A stretch of DNA of 5,290 nt from CAYOSU01 sp964541255. Its GTDB lineage: Bacteria > Bacillota > Clostridia > Christensenellales > CAMQZB01. Each line of letters starts with the position of its first letter. Position 1 is the stretch's first letter. The stretch is taken from assembly GCA_964541255.1 (NCBI GenBank), contig CAZIPL010000075.1, positions 1-5,290 on the forward strand. The letters run 5' to 3'. Under the pieces are notes generated by a model. That model was not told the origin of the DNA. It saw only the letters and a program-made list of their open reading frames with translations, and did no database searches. Positions 1-5,244 of the stretch are shown here, piece after piece. The position numbers and the translations under genes were made by a program.

Positions 1-89
1 TGTCATTGCACAAGTTGTTAACAATCTTACTCTTGACAAGAGCCACCGCCCTACGGGGTTGAATGCAATAACAATTGTATGGCAATTAA
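1..89. other. Non-coding flank with small palindromes
   Basis: I see no convincing gene on either strand in this stretch. It contains a perfect 10-nt palindrome, TTGTTAACAA, at 15-24. A small perfect hairpin lies at 30-42 (CTCTT, loop GAC, AAGAG), and an 8-nt palindrome ACAATTGT at 71-78. GGGGTTGA at 55-62 is nearly the inverse complement of TCAATCCC at 90-97 (one G/T position), so the repeat element that follows may begin near 50 rather than 90. There is no T-tract after the hairpin at 30-42, so it is not a clear terminator. The upstream gene, if any, ends outside the window. Confidence 0.4.
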
Positions 90-141
90 TCAATCCCTCA
101 GTCGCCTTGCAGCGACAGCTCCCTTACCAAGGGAGCCTTAG
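90..141 (-). repeat. Palindromic interspersed repeat element (two stem-loops)
   Basis: The segment contains two adjacent inverted repeats. The first is GTCGC (101-105) with GCGAC (112-116) around a 6-nt loop. The second is GCTCCCTT (118-125) with AAGGGAGC (129-136), a perfect 8-bp stem with loop ACC. Read on the minus strand it runs CTAAGGCTCCCTTGG... through ...GACTGAGGGATTGA. From memory this layout, with a conserved GGGAGC stem, a variable GTCGC-type stem and a GAGGGATTG end, is a short interspersed palindromic or MITE-like repeat frequent in gut Clostridia genomes. No transposase is present. No T-tract follows the stems on the + strand. The strand is given for the orientation in which I recognise it; the boundaries are uncertain. 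Confidence 0.65.
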
Positions 142-261
142 GTTTCGAAGCAATGCATACTTGCTTTTCAATTTTTAACGTCGGTTAATGAAATTAGCTC
201 TTAAGGAATCTTTTTTTGTCGAAAATGTTCGAAAAATGTAATAAAAATTGCTTACAAACAA
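142..261. other. A/T-rich non-coding spacer upstream of the promoter
   Basis: No gene is supported here. The stretch contains a weak 5-bp hairpin (TTAAC 175-179 with GTTAA 184-188), a run of seven T (211-217), and a tandem near-repeat TCGAAAATGT (219-228) and TCGAAAAATGT (229-239). The tandem ends 22 bp before the -35 box. The A-rich tract at 240-261 could act as an UP-type element for the promoter that follows. All regulatory roles are inference. Confidence 0.4.
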
Positions 262-290
262 TTGACATTATATTGATATATATTTATAAT
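262..290 (+). promoter_or_regulatory. Sigma-A (sigma-70 type) promoter for the pot operon
   Basis: The -35 box TTGACA (262-267) and the -10 box TATAAT (285-290) both match the consensus at all six positions and are separated by the optimal 17 bp. The spacer is almost pure A/T. Transcription would begin around 297, giving a leader of about 270 nt before the regulator's ATG at 567. No other promoter of comparable quality is visible before the regulator or in the gap before potA, so this one probably drives the whole operon. A promoter this strong would normally need repression, which fits the operator-like array immediately downstream. Confidence 0.85.
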
Positions 291-306
291 CAACCGTGTA
301 AATAAA

Positions 307-376
307 GTTTAGTAATAATAAACTTTTGGTTTATTATTACAAATCTCATTAAACTTTCGGTTTATATTCGGTAAAC
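307..376. promoter_or_regulatory. Dyad-symmetric array of six GTTTA/TAAAC half-sites (candidate operator)
   Basis: Half-sites alternate in orientation: GTTTA 307-311, TAAAC 319-323, GTTTA 329-333, TAAAC 350-354, GTTTA 360-364, TAAAC 372-376. Start-to-start spacings are 12, 10, 21, 10 and 12 bp, so the array maps onto itself by rotation about 341.5. Two 16-nt direct copies of TAAACTTTYGGTTTAT (319-334 and 350-365, one T/C difference) lie 31 bp apart, about three helical turns. The array begins roughly 10 nt after the predicted transcription start. It is a plausible operator for the XRE regulator encoded next, acting by autoregulation. It could instead work as RNA structure, because the half-sites can also form competing stems. 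Confidence 0.55.
312..340 (+). promoter_or_regulatory. Perfect 12-bp inverted repeat in the leader
   Basis: GTAATAATAAAC (312-323) and GTTTATTATTAC (329-340) are perfectly complementary around the 5-nt loop TTTTG. It lies inside the half-site array. The stem is almost entirely A/T and no T-tract follows, so it is not a typical intrinsic terminator. It could be a DNA palindrome bound by the regulator or a 5'-end RNA hairpin that stabilises the transcript. Confidence 0.6.
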
Positions 377-385
377 ACATAAGAA

Positions 386-498
386 TTGCCTTGGCTATTA
401 GCAATCAAGGCAAACAAACGTAGTAACTAAAGCGTATCGTGAATTAGCATAGAAAAACTATTGCAGATCGTTTGCCAAATTACTAAATCGCATTAGTT
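386..498 (+). promoter_or_regulatory. Foldable 5' leader of unknown class (possible cis-acting RNA)
   Basis: Several pairings are visible. TTGCCTTG (386-393) pairs perfectly with CAAGGCAA (406-413). A competing pairing is ATTGC (385-389) with GCAAT (401-405). GCATAG with CTATTGC (447-464, one bulged T, loop AAAAA) forms a hairpin. AACTAAAGCG (425-434) pairs with CGCATTAGTT (489-498) at nine of ten positions and encloses that hairpin. GGCAAAC (409-415) is complementary to GTTTGCC (470-476), which would make a pseudoknot with the enclosing stem. I do not recognise a known riboswitch class. I found no ATG between the promoter and the regulator start, so a classical leader peptide is unlikely. 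A regulatory role is inference; A/T-rich DNA gives chance stems easily. Confidence 0.3.
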
Positions 499-547
499 TC
501 AACGAAACGTTTCCTAAACCGAAGTTTTTTGAAATCTATTATACAAA

Positions 548-554
548 GAAGGTG
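548..554 (+). promoter_or_regulatory. Ribosome binding site of the regulator; decides its start
   Basis: GAAGGTG resembles the GGAGGTG anti-16S consensus and ends 12 nt before the ATG at 567. The in-frame GTG at 552 lies inside this site and has no ribosome binding site of its own, so ATG 567 is the better start. The spacing is somewhat long. Confidence 0.55.
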
Positions 555-566
555 CTTATAAGCAAT

Positions 567-1100
567 ATGGAAATCGGCAGTAAAATTAAAGGATTAAGGC
601 TTGCCGTAGGACTAACGCAGGAAGAGCTTGCGGATAGGTGCGATTTGACGAAAGGATATATAAGTCAGCTTGAAAACGATTTGACATCCCCCGCCATTTC
701 GACACTCGAAGATCTTCTCGCCGCGCTCGGAACGGACTTGAGCGAATTCTTTTCTTCCGAATCGGACGAAAGAGTCGTTTTCACCGAAGACGATTATTTC
801 GTCAAGGAGTACGACGACGAGAAAACCACTTGGCTTGTACCCAACAGTCAACGCAACAGTATGGAGCCGATTAAGTGCACACTCTCGCCTAAAGCGAAAA
901 CGGACATTGACAATCCTCACGAAGGCGAGGAATTCGGCTATGTTCTTTCGGGAGAAATTATACTTCACACGGGAAGTAAGCGTTTTAAGGTAAAGAAAGG
1001 ACAATCGTTTTATATAACGTCGTCGACAAATCACTTCCTCGAAAACCCATCTACGGAAGTTGCGGAAATTATCTGGGTTTCTTCTCCTCCGAACTTTTAA
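567..1100 (+). CDS. XRE-family transcriptional regulator with C-terminal cupin domain (polyamine-operon regulator)
   Basis: A 177-residue cytoplasmic DNA-binding protein that probably controls this operon in response to polyamines. Residues 3-62 form a Cro/C1-type helix-turn-helix: residues 7-21 include LTQEELA, and the recognition helix is around TKGYISQLE (28-36). Residues about 105-173 form a small cupin beta-barrel, with motif 1 at PHEGEEFGYVLSG (117-129; H118, E122, G129) and motif 2 from G145 to N160 with H156. The HTH-plus-cupin layout and length match the PuuR/SinR-like regulators found beside potABCD in Clostridia. The cupin is the likely effector-binding domain, but the ligand is inferred from the neighbours. 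An in-frame GTG at 552 would add five residues; ATG 567 fits the HTH start and the ribosome binding site better. No symbol is assigned because naming varies. Confidence 0.9.
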   Translation: MEIGSKIKGLRLAVGLTQEELADRCDLTKGYISQLENDLTSPAISTLEDLLAALGTDLSEFFSSESDERVVFTEDDYFVKEYDDEKTTWLVPNSQRNSMEPIKCTLSPKAKTDIDNPHEGEEFGYVLSGEIILHTGSKRFKVKKGQSFYITSSTNHFLENPSTEVAEIIWVSSPPNF

Positions 1101-1233
1101 TCACAAAAACCGACACGACATAATACCGATTTAATATCGGAAGTCAATATTATTAACTATCTTTTTGAATATCGAAAGTCAATAAAAAATCAATACTATT
1201 TCAAATTCGACGTTCAAAACAAGGAGTATTATT
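1101..1233 (+). promoter_or_regulatory. Regulator-potA intergenic region with a 17-nt direct repeat
   Basis: AATATCGGAAGTCAATA (1133-1149) recurs as AATATCGAAAGTCAATA (1168-1184) with a single difference and an offset of 35 bp. A shorter ATCAATA follows at 1189-1195. A small hairpin, CCGAT (1126-1130) with ATCGG (1136-1140), overlaps the first copy. No T-tract follows it, so transcription likely reads through from the regulator into potA. No convincing -35/-10 pair is present. The repeats may be binding sites for a regulator; this is inference. Confidence 0.4.
1221..1226 (+). promoter_or_regulatory. Ribosome binding site of potA
   Basis: AAGGAG lies 7 nt before the ATG at 1234, the usual spacing, and fixes the potA start. 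Confidence 0.8.
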
Positions 1234-2739
1234 ATGGAAAACAAAATTATCGAGCTTAAAAACATTACCAAACGCTACGGCGATTTTACCGCCGTCGATA
1301 ATCTCAACCTTTACATAAGAAAGGGTGAGTTCGTCACGCTTTTAGGGCCGTCGGGTTGTGGCAAGACCACTACGCTTCGTATGATAGCGGGGTTTGAAAT
1401 GCCCGACGAGGGCGAAGTTCTTTTCAACGGAAAGGACATTTCGGAGATTCCTCCTTATAAGCGCAACATCAATACTGTTTTCCAACGATACGCACTGTTC
1501 CCTCACTACAACGTTTTTAATAACATAGCATTCGGGCTTAAACTCAAAACACTCGATAAGGAATACGTCGACAAAAATGGCGTTACTAAAACAAAGAAAG
1601 TACACTTATCAAAAGCGGAAATCGCAAAAAAAGTTAAGAATGCGCTCAAAATCGTAGGACTTTCGGATTACGAAGAAAGAGATGTATCCTCTCTTTCCGG
1701 CGGTCAGCAACAAAGAGTCGCTATCGCACGCGCAATAGTAAACGAACCGGAGATACTTCTTCTCGACGAGCCCTTAGGTGCACTCGACCTAAAAATGAGA
1801 AAGGACATGCAGCTTGAACTTAAAGCGATGCATAAAAAGCTCGGCATTACGTTTATTTACGTTACTCACGATCAAGAAGAAGCGCTTACCATGAGCGACA
1901 CGATAGTCGTTATGAAAGACGGCGAGATTCAGCAGATCGGAACTCCTATCGATATTTATAACGAGCCTAAGAACGCATTCGTAGCAGACTTTATCGGCGA
2001 ATCCAACATCGTTGACGGAGTTATGAAAGAAGACTTCTTGGTCGAATTCGATAACGTTACGGCAAAATGTACCGACAAGGGCTTCGGCGAAAACGAAAGA
2101 GTTGACGTCGTTATTCGCCCCGAGGACTTTTATATCACCGATCCTACCGACAAGGGACTTATTTCGGGAACAATCATTTCTTCCGTATTCAAGGGTATGG
2201 ATTACGAAATGGAAGTCAAGTCCGAAACGGGCTGTGAATTCCTCGTCAAAGACACAAAATTCCGCCCCGTCGGAAGCGAGGTTTCTTTGTTTATCGATCC
2301 CGACGACATTCATATCATGAAGAAAATGCACGTCGAAAACGACCTCGAGGGAGTTATTTCCGATTTCGGCGAAATCGAGCTTTCGGGCGGATATTTCCCG
2401 TGCGATACAAATGCGCTTACGAATTACTCCTCTATCGACGAAGACGGCAAGCCGCTTGACGAAAACGGCGACGTTATCGACCTCAAAGGAAGAAAAGTTC
2501 GCGTTGCGATTCCTTTCGACAAGGTTGAATTGACGGACGACGAAGAAGACGGTATCATCGGAGCTGACGTTATTACGATACTTTTCAAGGGTAATCACTA
2601 TCAATACGGCGTTAAGACGGACTCCAACGATTTCTTCTATTGCGACAGTCTTGATCAATGGGACGACGGCGACAGAGTCGGTATTAAGGTTCGTCCCGAA
2701 GACATCAAATTAGAGCTTTTGAGCGAGGTGGAAGAATAA
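1234..2739 (+). CDS. potA: Spermidine/putrescine ABC transporter ATP-binding protein PotA, extended form
   Basis: The ATPase that powers polyamine import, acting as a dimer on the cytoplasmic face of PotB-PotC. All nucleotide-binding motifs are present: Walker A GPSGCGKTT (38-46), Q-loop FQRYALFPH with Q84, signature LSGGQQQR (154-161), Walker B LLLDEP (175-180), D-loop GALD (182-185) and switch H212. A TOBE-like regulatory module follows at about 258-363. Two features are unusual. The stretch between the Q-loop and the signature is about 17 residues longer than in E. coli PotA as I recall it, with a lysine-rich insert near 106-125. The protein is 501 residues, against about 350-380 usual, because residues 369-495 form a second, diverged TOBE-like module. 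The stop codon overlaps the potB ATG by one base (TAATG). The family call is firm; polyamine specificity rests on the operon. Confidence 0.96.
   Translation: MENKIIELKNITKRYGDFTAVDNLNLYIRKGEFVTLLGPSGCGKTTTLRMIAGFEMPDEGEVLFNGKDISEIPPYKRNINTVFQRYALFPHYNVFNNIAFGLKLKTLDKEYVDKNGVTKTKKVHLSKAEIAKKVKNALKIVGLSDYEERDVSSLSGGQQQRVAIARAIVNEPEILLLDEPLGALDLKMRKDMQLELKAMHKKLGITFIYVTHDQEEALTMSDTIVVMKDGEIQQIGTPIDIYNEPKNAFVADFIGESNIVDGVMKEDFLVEFDNVTAKCTDKGFGENERVDVVIRPEDFYITDPTDKGLISGTIISSVFKGMDYEMEVKSETGCEFLVKDTKFRPVGSEVSLFIDPDDIHIMKKMHVENDLEGVISDFGEIELSGGYFPCDTNALTNYSSIDEDGKPLDENGDVIDLKGRKVRVAIPFDKVELTDDEEDGIIGADVITILFKGNHYQYGVKTDSNDFFYCDSLDQWDDGDRVGIKVRPEDIKLELLSEVEE
2338..2718 (+). other. Second TOBE-like module at the PotA C-terminus (internal duplication)
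   Basis: Residues 369-495 of PotA resemble the preceding module. Residues 421-494 align without gaps to 289-362 at a constant offset of 132, with 20 of 74 positions identical. Shared landmarks are FKG (319-321 and 451-453), Y324/Y456, VK (328-329 and 460-461) and the closing P-x-D-I (356-359 and 488-491). The start of each copy also aligns: N258 to C279 and N369 to C390 are the same length and share a [DE]GV near the beginning. The offset changes from 111 to 132 between the two blocks, marking a 21-residue insert, roughly 396-416 and rich in acidic residues. The role is unknown. In MalK/PotA-type ATPases this region contributes to dimer contacts and regulation. Confidence 0.65.
2725..2730 (+). 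promoter_or_regulatory. Ribosome binding site of potB inside the end of potA
   Basis: GAGGTG sits within the last codons of potA, 8 nt before the potB ATG at 2739. Stop and start share one base (TAATG), an arrangement typical of translational coupling. Confidence 0.7.
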
Positions 2740-3521
2740 TGAGAGTTTTTTCAAGAAAAACTTTGAGTATTCCGTACGGAATATTCCTTGCAGTTTTCAT
2801 CGTCATTCCGCTGCTTTTGATCGTTTTTTACGCTTTCACCGACGGAAACGGCAACGTTACGCTTTCTAACTTCGTATCTTTTTTCACAAACGGCGAAGCT
2901 ATCAACGCGTTCCTTTACTCCGTTTACGTCGCAGTCATAACTACGGTTTGCTGTCTTGTTATCGCATTCCCCGTCGCTTTGATACTTTCAAACCCGAAGC
3001 TTAACAAATCTAAAGTCACAGTCGTTCTTTTCATTCTTCCCATGTGGATGAACTTCCTTTTAAGAACGCTTGCCATTAGAGAAATGTTTTTCTTTGCCGA
3101 CATAAGGCTTGGCGAATTCACTACTATCTTGGGAATGATTTATAACTTCCTCCCATTCATGATTTTGCCTATCTACAACAGCCTTACGAAAATAGACAAA
3201 TCCTATTCGGAAGCTGCGGAAGACTTGGGTGCGACGCCATTCAACGTTCTTTGCAAAGTTACCATTCCTCTTTGCGTTCCCGGAATTATGTCGGGCGTTT
3301 TGATGGTCTTCATGCCGTCAATTTCTACATTCGTTATTTCCGACCTTTTGTCGGTCGGACGTATACAGCTTTTAGGAAACCTTATAAACCTTAACTTCAC
3401 GACCGGTAACAACTGGAATTACGGTTCGGCGATATCTCTCGTTTTGCTTATCCTTATTGCGATTACGATGTTTATTACCGACAGAAAAGAAAAAGAAAAT
3501 GCAGGAGGCGGATTATGGTAA
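2739..3521 (+). CDS. potB: Spermidine/putrescine ABC transporter permease PotB
   Basis: An integral inner-membrane subunit of 260 residues that pairs with PotC to form the polyamine channel. Six hydrophobic segments can be read, at roughly 11-33, 60-83, 94-113, 129-150, 188-211 and 228-248. The cytoplasmic EAA loop that docks on PotA runs from EAAEDLGATP (158-167) into the ...KVTIPLCVPGI segment before membrane segment five. The PMWMNFLLR stretch (101-109) is also typical of PotB as I recall it. Position right after potA, and before a second, distinct permease, supports PotB rather than PotC. The C-terminus is short and ends GGLW, because the last codons overlap the potC ribosome binding site and start by 7 bp. 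Confidence 0.95.
   Translation: MRVFSRKTLSIPYGIFLAVFIVIPLLLIVFYAFTDGNGNVTLSNFVSFFTNGEAINAFLYSVYVAVITTVCCLVIAFPVALILSNPKLNKSKVTVVLFILPMWMNFLLRTLAIREMFFFADIRLGEFTTILGMIYNFLPFMILPIYNSLTKIDKSYSEAAEDLGATPFNVLCKVTIPLCVPGIMSGVLMVFMPSISTFVISDLLSVGRIQLLGNLINLNFTTGNNWNYGSAISLVLLILIAITMFITDRKEKENAGGGLW
3503..3508 (+). promoter_or_regulatory. Ribosome binding site of potC inside the end of potB
   Basis: A perfect AGGAGG lies 6 nt before the potC ATG at 3515. It encodes part of the glycine run that ends PotB, so the two genes overlap by 7 bp and are probably translationally coupled. Confidence 0.85.
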
Positions 3522-4303
3522 AGAAAACTTTCGCTTGGATTTACGTAGGAATAATCTTGGCTTTCATATATCTTCCGATTGCATTCATCATCGTATATTC
3601 CTTTACTACAAGCAAGGTTATCGGAAGTTGGAGCGGTTTTACTTTCGAGTTATATAAAGAAGTTTTCGTCGGAGCGGAGAGCGCGAAGATCCTTAACGCA
3701 CTCAAAAACACAATCGTTTTGGGGCTTTCCTCTTCCCTCATCGCAACGATACTCGGAACAATCGGCGCTATCGGCGTTTTCAACCTCAAGCACAAAACAC
3801 AAAGAATTATAACGACGATAAACCAAATTCCTATTCTTAACGCAGATATCGTTACGGGTGTTTCGCTCTTACTCTTATTCGTTTTCCTCAATATCGAAAG
3901 AGGATTCGTGACCGTTCTTATTTGCCACGTCGCATTCTCTGCGCCATACGTTCTTCTCAACGTAATGCCAAGACTCGAAACAATGGATAATTCCACCTAT
4001 GAAGCGGCACTTGACCTCGGAGCAACCCCTATGCAAGCGCTTTTCAAGGTTATTATTCCCGACATATTCCCCGGAATGGTTTCGGGTTTCATGCTTGCTT
4101 TCACCCTTTCGATCGACGATTTCGTCATCACCGTTTTCAACAACGGTTCTTTCCAAACGCTTTCGACGTTTATTTACGCCGACGCGAAAAAAGGCGGTCT
4201 TACCCCCTCTTTGCGTGCGCTTTCGACGATAATATTCCTCGTGGTATTAACCCTTCTTCTCATAGTTAATTTGCGTTCGTCAAAAACAAAGGAGGCAAAA
4301 TAA
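3515..4303 (+). CDS. potC: Spermidine/putrescine ABC transporter permease PotC
   Basis: The second membrane subunit of the importer, 262 residues. Hydrophobic segments lie at about 7-30, 65-90, 104-126, 131-153, 183-208 and 237-256. The EAA loop is YEAALDLGATP (162-172), followed by KVIIPDIFPGM, the docking site for PotA. The IVTGVSLLLLF segment (112-122) and SIDDFVIT (199-206) resemble the PotC-type conserved stretches around the fourth and fifth membrane segments. The normal family length is about 260 residues, so the gene is intact. ATG 3515 is set by the AGGAGG just upstream. The stop codon shares one base with the potD ATG (TAATG). Confidence 0.95.
   Translation: MVKKTFAWIYVGIILAFIYLPIAFIIVYSFTTSKVIGSWSGFTFELYKEVFVGAESAKILNALKNTIVLGLSSSLIATILGTIGAIGVFNLKHKTQRIITTINQIPILNADIVTGVSLLLLFVFLNIERGFVTVLICHVAFSAPYVLLNVMPRLETMDNSTYEAALDLGATPMQALFKVIIPDIFPGMVSGFMLAFTLSIDDFVITVFNNGSFQTLSTFIYADAKKGGLTPSLRALSTIIFLVVLTLLLIVNLRSSKTKEAK
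4288..4295 (+). promoter_or_regulatory. Ribosome binding site of potD inside the end of potC
   Basis: AAAGGAGG lies 7 nt before the ATG at 4303. It is among the strongest sites in the window, which suits a binding protein needed in excess over the membrane subunits. Confidence 0.85.
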
Positions 4304-5244
4304 TGAAAAAACTCGTTCGAATTTTTGCTGTTGTTTTATCCCTCGTTTTTGTGCTTTCGATGTTCTCGGGATGCGGCGAAGACAGATCTACCGTATTACG
4401 CATATACAACTGGGAAGATTATATTGATCCCGCCGTTTTGGACGATTTCATAGATTATTACTACGACAAGTACGGCATTAAGCTTACCATCTCATACGAA
4501 ACTTTCGACACGAACGAAACGATGTATACCAAAATCGAAAAAGCACACGAGGATTACGACCTATGTGCGCCGAGCGAATACATCATCGAAAAAATGAAAA
4601 ACGAAGGTTTGATTTTGCAAATGGACGAAACTATCGTCGGAGAAGTATATAAAACTTACGTCCCCGAGTATATCCGCGACCAATTCGCAATAGTAACGGG
4701 AAATACCGACACCGAAATCTATGCGGTGGGCTATATGTGGGGAACGCTCGGCATTATTTATAACAAAGACGAGGTTCCTTTGGAAGAGCTCGAGGAAAAA
4801 GGTTGGGGCATACTTTGGGACGAAAAATATTCGGGCAAGATATTTATGAAAGACTCCATAAGAGATTCCTATGCAGTCGGAAATCTTTATGTTTACCGCG
4901 ACACCTATCTAAGCCTCAGAGAAAGCTATGAAAACGGAGAATTGTCTCGTTCCGAGTATCAGGAAAAGCTTCAAGAGCTTTTCAACAGAACAGACGACGA
5001 GACCGTTTCGCTTATCGAAGAAGCGCTTATTCTTCAAAAAGAAACCGTTGACGCAATGTATGACGTAGATAACGACAAAAACGCAATGGTAAACGGAACG
5101 GCATATCTTGACGTCGCTTGGTCGGGTGACGCAAGGTGGGCTATCATTGAGTCGAACGAAGCAAATAACGGAGTCAATCTCGGTTACTATATCCCGAAAG
5201 AGGGCACAAAAGTGTCCTTGGGGGGGGCGCAACTTCTGCCATAG
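4303..5244 (+). CDS. potD: Spermidine/putrescine-binding lipoprotein PotD (interrupted near its 3' end)
   Basis: The extracytoplasmic receptor that binds polyamine and delivers it to PotBC. It starts with a lipoprotein signal: positive residues K2-K3-R6, a hydrophobic core, then MFSGC with the lipidated cysteine at C24. The F at the -3 position is a mild departure from the usual L/V/I. The mature protein begins with RIYNWEDYIDP (33-43), the family hallmark, in which W37 and Y40 are likely ligand contacts. Other PotD-like stretches are YETFDTNETMY (65-75), YMWGTLGIIYN (144-154), the segment around 184-193, and VAWSGDA (271-277) with W273 and D276. As written, the frame stops at TAG 5242-5244 after 313 residues, short of the usual 340-360. 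The last eight or so residues do not look like PotD, but family-like sequence resumes downstream, so the true gene probably runs past the window end. Confidence 0.9.
   Translation: MKKLVRIFAVVLSLVFVLSMFSGCGEDRSTVLRIYNWEDYIDPAVLDDFIDYYYDKYGIKLTISYETFDTNETMYTKIEKAHEDYDLCAPSEYIIEKMKNEGLILQMDETIVGEVYKTYVPEYIRDQFAIVTGNTDTEIYAVGYMWGTLGIIYNKDEVPLEELEEKGWGILWDEKYSGKIFMKDSIRDSYAVGNLYVYRDTYLSLRESYENGELSRSEYQEKLQELFNRTDDETVSLIEEALILQKETVDAMYDVDNDKNAMVNGTAYLDVAWSGDARWAIIESNEANNGVNLGYYIPKEGTKVSLGGAQLLP

Noticed and set aside
118..136. GCTCCCTT/AAGGGAGC stem considered as a terminator of an upstream gene
   Set aside because: No T-tract follows on the + strand and the context fits an interspersed palindromic repeat better.
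312..376. Short inverted and direct repeats considered as a CRISPR array
   Set aside because: The units are too short, the spacing is irregular and the repeats are A/T palindromes; no cas gene is present.
516..530. AAAC-CGAA-GTTT followed by TTTTTT considered as a transcription attenuator
   Set aside because: The stem has four weak base pairs, too unstable for a terminator, though the T-run is real.
552..554. GTG as an alternative start of the regulator
   Set aside because: It overlaps the ribosome binding site (548-554) and has none of its own; ATG 567 begins directly before the HTH domain.
612..1034. Minus-strand open frame within the regulator gene
   Set aside because: The + strand reading gives an intact HTH-cupin protein; the antisense frame has no recognisable domain.
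1126..1140. Hairpin after the regulator considered as an intrinsic terminator
   Set aside because: The stem has only 5 bp and no T-tract follows it, so termination is not supported.
1789..2658. Long open frame of 289 codons on the minus strand within potA
   Set aside because: It lies wholly antisense to a gene with complete ABC-ATPase motifs, has no ribosome binding site that I can support, and its translation resembles no family I know. It is a by-product of codon bias.
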